Below are positions 31,213 through 35,318 of a stretch of 35,318 nt of DNA, one piece after another. How positions within the stretch are numbered: position 1 is the stretch's first letter; every line of letters begins with the position of its first letter. The translations under genes were made by a program, and so were the position numbers. The notes beneath the pieces were generated by a model. The model worked only from the letters and a program-made list of their open reading frames with translations, was not told the DNA's origin and did not search any database. The stretch comes from JBBDNV01 sp040877415 (GTDB lineage: Bacteria; Planctomycetota; Planctomycetia; Pirellulales; PALSA-1355). The DNA is taken from contig JBBDNV010000045.1 of assembly GCA_040877415.1 (NCBI GenBank), forward strand, positions 1 through 35,318, in the 5' to 3' direction.

Positions 31213-33306
31213 ATGACGACGATCGCCGAAACAATGCAACTTGCGTTGATGCACCATCGCGCCGGCCAGCTCGCGCAGGCCGAAGAGATATATCGTCAAA
31301 TACTGGCCGGCGAGCCGGCGCACGCGCCCACGCTGCACTTGATCGGAGTGTTGGCCTTTCAGACCGGCCGCGGCGATGCCGCGATTGACTTCTTGCAAAA
31401 AGCCATCGCCTCGGATCCGTGTCAGGCGGTCTATCACCACGGCTTGGGTGAGGCGTACCGCGAGCTGGGGCAGCTCGATTTGGCCAAGAATTGTTTCGAG
31501 CAGGCTCTGCGATTGGATCGTAACTCGGCCGTGGCCCACTATAGCCTGGGACTCGTCGAACAGCACGAGCGCGACCTCAGGGGCGCCGCGGCTGCCTTTC
31601 GCGAAGCCGTGCGGCTCAACCCAAACATGGCCGAAGCGCACCACGAGTTGGGCAGCCTGTATCGCAAGCTGGGCCGCCAAGAGGAAGCCTTGGAGCACTT
31701 GCGGCGCGTGCTGGCGTGCCGAGGCGATTCGGCCGAGGCGCACATCAACCTGGGGAGTTTGCTGGAGGAGCTGGGCCGGCTCGATGAGGCGATTGCACTT
31801 CTGCAAACCGCCGCGCGGTTGCGCCCCGATTTGATGCCGGCGCATTACAACCTCGGCAACGCCTTGCGGTCGGCCGGCCGATACGAAGCGGCCGCGGACA
31901 GCTATCGCCAGGCAATCAGGCTGGCGCCCGACTTTGCACAGGCGCACAACAACTTGGGCACCGTGCTCGAGACGTTGGACGACGACGAGGCGGCGGAGGC
32001 CGCTTTTTCCGAGGCCGTGCGCCTGGCGCCCGAGTCGGCCGAGGCTTACCACAATCTCGGCACGCTGAAGAAAAAGGCCAACGACCATGCCGCAGCACGC
32101 GCGTTGTTCTCGCGCGCGATCGCGCTCGATCCCGAGCACGCGCCGAGCCATTTTAATCTCGGCGGCACGCTGTTGAAGCTTAAGGAGTGGGACCAGGCGC
32201 GCCGCTGCTGCCAGGAAGCCTTGCGCCTGCGCCCCGACTATGCCCAGGCGCATTGCAGCTTGGGCCATTTGTGCATGAGGATGGGCGAGTACGAGCTGGC
32301 GCGTGTCCATCTCGACGCGGCACTGACCATTCAGCCCGAGTTGGCCGAAGCCCATTGCGACCGCGGCATGCTGCTTTTGGCCGACGGCGACTATCAAGCC
32401 GGCTGGAGCGAATTCGCGTGGTTTACCAGGTGCGACGTCTATCTCGGGCGGAAGTTTCCTCAACCCGCCTGGGATGGTTCGCCGCTCGGCGAGCGAACGC
32501 TGTTGGTGTTGGGCGACCAATCGCTGGGAGACACGATTCATTTCGTGCGCTATCTGCCCTGGCTGCGCGAGCAGGCGCCGGCCAGAATCCTGTTAGCCGC
32601 CTCGGACCGACTGCACCCCCTGTTGAAGGAGTCGGGGTTCGACGAGGTCGTTCCCCAGGGTGCCGGGCCGCTTGCGTTCGACGTGCACACGTCGATTGTC
32701 CTGTTGCCTGCGCTGTATTACGCGCACAAAAAGACGATCGACGTTCCCGTGCCGTATTTGCGGGCCGCCGAGAAGCTGGTCGATCGCTGGCGCGAGCGAC
32801 TGGGCGGGCTCGAGGGTCTCAGAGTGGGCATCTGTTGGCAAGGAAATCCCAACTATCCATGGGACGCATGGCGCTCGATCCCTCTTGAGGAGTTTGCCCC
32901 GCTGGGCGAAGTGCCCGGCATCCGCCTGATCCCGCTGCAATATGGCCCGGGCCGTGAGCAACTGCCCGCCTTTGCCGATCGATTTCCCGTCGTCGATTTG
33001 GGCGAAGACGTCGATCGTCATACCGGCGCGTTCATGGATACGGCCGCGATTATCAAGAACCTGGATCTGGTGATCACGTCCGACACGTCGATGGCGCATC
33101 TGGCCGGTGGGCTGGGCGCCGACGTTTGGGTTGCCCTGTCGTGCGCCCCCGAGTTCCGCTGGATGCGCAGCGGCCGTGCGTGTCCCTGGTATCCCACGAT
33201 GCGACTCTTTCGGCAGGCTCCGGGCGCGGACTGGGCCAGCGTCTTTCACGAGATGGCCGCCGCACTTGAATCCTTGACGCTAAAGCGGCGGCGGGTTAGC
33301 CGATGA
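31213..33306 (+). CDS. TPR protein with GT9-like glycosyltransferase domain, first copy
   Basis: A 697-residue protein with tetratricopeptide repeats over about 1-395 and a C-terminal domain resembling heptosyltransferase-type GT9 enzymes. The junction reads FPQPAWDGSPLGERTLLVLG, followed by the glycine-Asp motif LGDTIHFVRYLPWL (D440), then VGICWQGNPNYPWDAWRSIP, DTAAIIKNLDLVITSD and TSMAHLAGGLGADVWVAL, all usual for TPR-GT9 fusions. True GT9 enzymes move ADP-heptose to lipopolysaccharide; the substrate of TPR-fused forms is not known to me. The first 80 residues (HHRAGQLAQAEEIYRQILAG) match the starting module of the GT41 genes upstream. The stop overlaps the next start as ATGA. Confidence 0.88.
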   Translation: MTTIAETMQLALMHHRAGQLAQAEEIYRQILAGEPAHAPTLHLIGVLAFQTGRGDAAIDFLQKAIASDPCQAVYHHGLGEAYRELGQLDLAKNCFEQALRLDRNSAVAHYSLGLVEQHERDLRGAAAAFREAVRLNPNMAEAHHELGSLYRKLGRQEEALEHLRRVLACRGDSAEAHINLGSLLEELGRLDEAIALLQTAARLRPDLMPAHYNLGNALRSAGRYEAAADSYRQAIRLAPDFAQAHNNLGTVLETLDDDEAAEAAFSEAVRLAPESAEAYHNLGTLKKKANDHAAARALFSRAIALDPEHAPSHFNLGGTLLKLKEWDQARRCCQEALRLRPDYAQAHCSLGHLCMRMGEYELARVHLDAALTIQPELAEAHCDRGMLLLADGDYQAGWSEFAWFTRCDVYLGRKFPQPAWDGSPLGERTLLVLGDQSLGDTIHFVRYLPWLREQAPARILLAASDRLHPLLKESGFDEVVPQGAGPLAFDVHTSIVLLPALYYAHKKTIDVPVPYLRAAEKLVDRWRERLGGLEGLRVGICWQGNPNYPWDAWRSIPLEEFAPLGEVPGIRLIPLQYGPGREQLPAFADRFPVVDLGEDVDRHTGAFMDTAAIIKNLDLVITSDTSMAHLAGGLGADVWVALSCAPEFRWMRSGRACPWYPTMRLFRQAPGADWASVFHEMAAALESLTLKRRRVSR

Positions 33307-35270
33307 CGAGCATCGAGCAACTCCACCGGCAGGCATCCGAACTGCACCGCGCCGGCCAGCTCGCCGCGGCCGAACAACTCTATCGTCAAATCCTGGCCGG
33401 CGAGCCCGAGCATGCGCCGACCCTGCACGCGATGGGCCTCCTGACTTTCCAGCAACGCCGCTTCGAGGAAGCGCTCGCCCTGCTGCAAAAAGCTGTCGCC
33501 TGCGATCCCGCGCAGGCCGCTTATCATCAAAGCTTGGGCGAGGTACGCCGTGGGCTGGGACAGTTGGCCCACGCCCGGGATTGCTTCCGGCAGGCTCTGC
33601 AACGGGACGCCAATTTGGTTGCCGCCCAATACAACCTGGGGCTCGTTTGCGAGCAGCAGCAAGACTGGGCCGGCGCGCTGGCCGCATTTGCCGAAGTGGT
33701 GCGGCTCAAACCCGAGCTGGCCGAAGCTCACGCGATCCTGGGCAATCTGCTGCAAACATTGGGCCGGCTCGATGAAGCGATTGCGTCGTTTCGAACCGCC
33801 ACGCGAGCCCGGCCACTCTTGATGGCCGCGCATTACAACCTGGGCAACGCGTTGCGTGCGGCCGGTCAAAACGAGGCGGCCGCGGCCAGCTATCGAGAGG
33901 CGCTGCGACTGGCGCCCGAATTTGCCGAGGCGCACAACAACCTGGGCACGGTCCTCGGGACCTTGGGCGACGACGAGGCCGCGGCGGCCGCCTTTGCCCT
34001 AGCGGTGCGGCTGGCGCCCGAAGTGGCCGAAGCTCACCACAATCTCGGCACGCTGATGAAAAAAACCGGAAAGTTCGCCGAAGCAAAAACGTTGCTTTCG
34101 CGAGCCGTCGAGCTCGATCCCGGCCACGCCCCGAGCCATTTCAATCTCGGCGGTGTGCTGTTCGAGTTGAGAGAGTGGGACCAGGCGCGCCTGTGTTATC
34201 TCGAGGCCTTGCGCCTCCGTCCGGACTACGCCGAGCCGCATTGCAGCCTGGGAACCTTGTGCATGGCCAAGGGCGACTACGACCTGGCGCTCGGCCATTT
34301 CGAACAGGCGCTCGCCATTCAGCCCGGATTGGCCGAAGCCCATTTCAACCGCGGCATGCTGCTGTTGATGCACGGTCATTTCGCCGCCGGTTGGCCCCAG
34401 TACGAGTGGCGCTGGCAGTTGCCCTCGGGCGCGAAGCGTCCCACAGGGCCGCAGTGGGACGGTGGGCCGCTCGAAGGCCGCACCATTCTGCTTTATTCCG
34501 AGGGCGGGCTCGGAGACGCGATGCAGTTCATCCGTTACGTTCCGCTGGTCAAGGCCCGTGGCGGACGCGTGGCGGTCATTTGCCCACGGCGGATGATTCC
34601 CATCTTAAGCACCTGCCGGGGCGTCGACGGTTTCTCGAGCGACGCTGATCCGAGGCCGCCATTCGACGTGCACGCGTCGCTGTCGAGCTTACCCGGCATT
34701 CTGGGAACCGAACTCGATACCATACCCGCCCGTGTCCCCTATCTGTCGGCTCCGGCCGACCTGGTCGACGATTGGCGCAAGCAGTTGGGCGACGACGGCT
34801 CCTTGCGCGTGGGGATTCATTGGCAAGGCAACCCGACGTTCGGATGGGATCCATTTCGATCGATGCCGCTGGCCGAGTTTGCGCCGCTTGCGGAAATCGA
34901 GGGCGTGCGGCTGATCAGCCTGCAAAAGGGGCCCGGCATCGAGCAGTTGGCACGCGCGCCCTTTGCGGTCGAAAACCTGGGGAGCCGGCTCGACCTAGAC
35001 GCGGCGTTTTGCGATACGGCCGCCGTCATCAAAAACCTCGATTTGGTCGTTACGTCCGACTCGTCCGTGGCGCACCTGGCCGGTGCTCTTGGCGCGCCGG
35101 TTTGGGTGGCCTTGTCGTTTGGTCCCGAGTGGCGCTGGCTTTTGAAGCGAGAAGACAGTCCCTGGTATCCCACGATGCGATTGTTTCGCCAGCCGCGGTT
35201 CGGCGATTGGCCGGCGGTCTTTGAGCGCATGGCCGGCGAGCTTGAACGTCTCGTCGCCGGCGCGGCCTAG
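33303..35270 (+). CDS. TPR protein with GT9-like glycosyltransferase domain, second copy
   Basis: A 655-residue tandem paralogue of the preceding gene, overlapping it by four bases (ATGA). TPR units cover about 1-370, beginning LHRAGQLAAAEQLYRQILAG. The C-terminal GT9-like domain has GPQWDGGPLEGRTILLYSEG, LGDAMQFIRYVPLV (D405), VGIHWQGNPTFGWDPFRSMP, DTAAVIKNLDLVVTSD and SSVAHLAGALGAPVWVAL. Short stretches are nearly identical in DNA to the first copy, such as CCCTGGTATCCCACGATGCG near the end of both, so the duplication is fairly recent or under exchange. Its TAG stop (35268-35270) is also the first three bases of the R1 repeat that follows. Confidence 0.9.
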   Translation: MTSIEQLHRQASELHRAGQLAAAEQLYRQILAGEPEHAPTLHAMGLLTFQQRRFEEALALLQKAVACDPAQAAYHQSLGEVRRGLGQLAHARDCFRQALQRDANLVAAQYNLGLVCEQQQDWAGALAAFAEVVRLKPELAEAHAILGNLLQTLGRLDEAIASFRTATRARPLLMAAHYNLGNALRAAGQNEAAAASYREALRLAPEFAEAHNNLGTVLGTLGDDEAAAAAFALAVRLAPEVAEAHHNLGTLMKKTGKFAEAKTLLSRAVELDPGHAPSHFNLGGVLFELREWDQARLCYLEALRLRPDYAEPHCSLGTLCMAKGDYDLALGHFEQALAIQPGLAEAHFNRGMLLLMHGHFAAGWPQYEWRWQLPSGAKRPTGPQWDGGPLEGRTILLYSEGGLGDAMQFIRYVPLVKARGGRVAVICPRRMIPILSTCRGVDGFSSDADPRPPFDVHASLSSLPGILGTELDTIPARVPYLSAPADLVDDWRKQLGDDGSLRVGIHWQGNPTFGWDPFRSMPLAEFAPLAEIEGVRLISLQKGPGIEQLARAPFAVENLGSRLDLDAAFCDTAAVIKNLDLVVTSDSSVAHLAGALGAPVWVALSFGPEWRWLLKREDSPWYPTMRLFRQPRFGDWPAVFERMAGELERLVAGAA

Positions 35271-35318
35271 CAGCGTGTTGAAAAACTGGGACAGGCACCT
35301 CGCGACCGCCGTTTTTCG
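35268..35318. repeat. R1 palindromic repeat, copy C, cut by the window end
   Basis: Bases 35268-35305 match 10030-10067 of copy B with one difference, from TAGCAGCGTGTTGAAAAA to GGGACAGGCACCTCGCGA. The right half of the palindrome is outside the window. The element begins with the stop codon of the last TPR-GT9 gene. Confidence 0.85.

Overview
The window looks like chromosomal DNA of a planctomycete, most likely a Pirellulales-type bacterium. This is inferred from the GC-rich sequence, a large kinase-like membrane protein, a zinc-ribbon membrane protein of a kind I associate with planctomycetes, several TPR-glycosyltransferases, and many palindromic intergenic repeats. No rRNA, tRNA, CRISPR array, insertion sequence or phage gene was seen.

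Layout. 1-5411: the 5' part of larB (minus), then an M24 Xaa-Pro peptidase, accB, accC and a PPi-type phosphofructokinase (plus). 5455-8711: hisD-hisC-hisB, transcribed leftwards. 8934-10019: a threonine aldolase (plus), convergent with a minus-strand block of glutamate dehydrogenase, a RelE/ParE-type toxin with its antitoxin, and ComEC (10132-14520). 14799-18421: a lipoprotein S9 peptidase, a cupin and an unrecognised exported protein (plus). 18488-19774: DAHP synthase behind what reads as a complete attenuator: promoter candidate, a 24-codon leader peptide with a run of aromatic codons, a possible antiterminator and a strong intrinsic terminator. 19843-26167 (minus): a CPA2 antiporter, a zinc-ribbon membrane protein and a transmembrane pseudokinase. 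26443-35270 (plus): four consecutive TPR-glycosyltransferase genes, two of the GT41 (OGT/SPINDLY) type and two with a GT9-like domain, all starting with the same TPR module.

How parts work together. AccB and AccC are the carrier and biotin carboxylase of acetyl-CoA carboxylase. HisD, HisC and HisB are three steps of histidine synthesis. DAHP synthase is the entry to aromatic amino acid synthesis and seems to be controlled both by its regulatory domain and by leader-peptide attenuation. The four TPR-glycosyltransferases look like one glycosylation locus.

The most notable non-coding feature, besides the attenuator, is two families of palindromic repeats. One (here R1) has the core GGGACTGGCTCCGAGC / GTGCCTGTCCC. 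The other (here H) is built from degenerate heptanucleotides, AAGGCAG / AAGGATG on one arm and their complement on the other. All six copies sit directly at, or within a few bases of, a stop codon. The three H copies share the same polarity between co-directional genes. One H copy appears to supply the start codon and hydrophobic signal segment of the gene at 17507.
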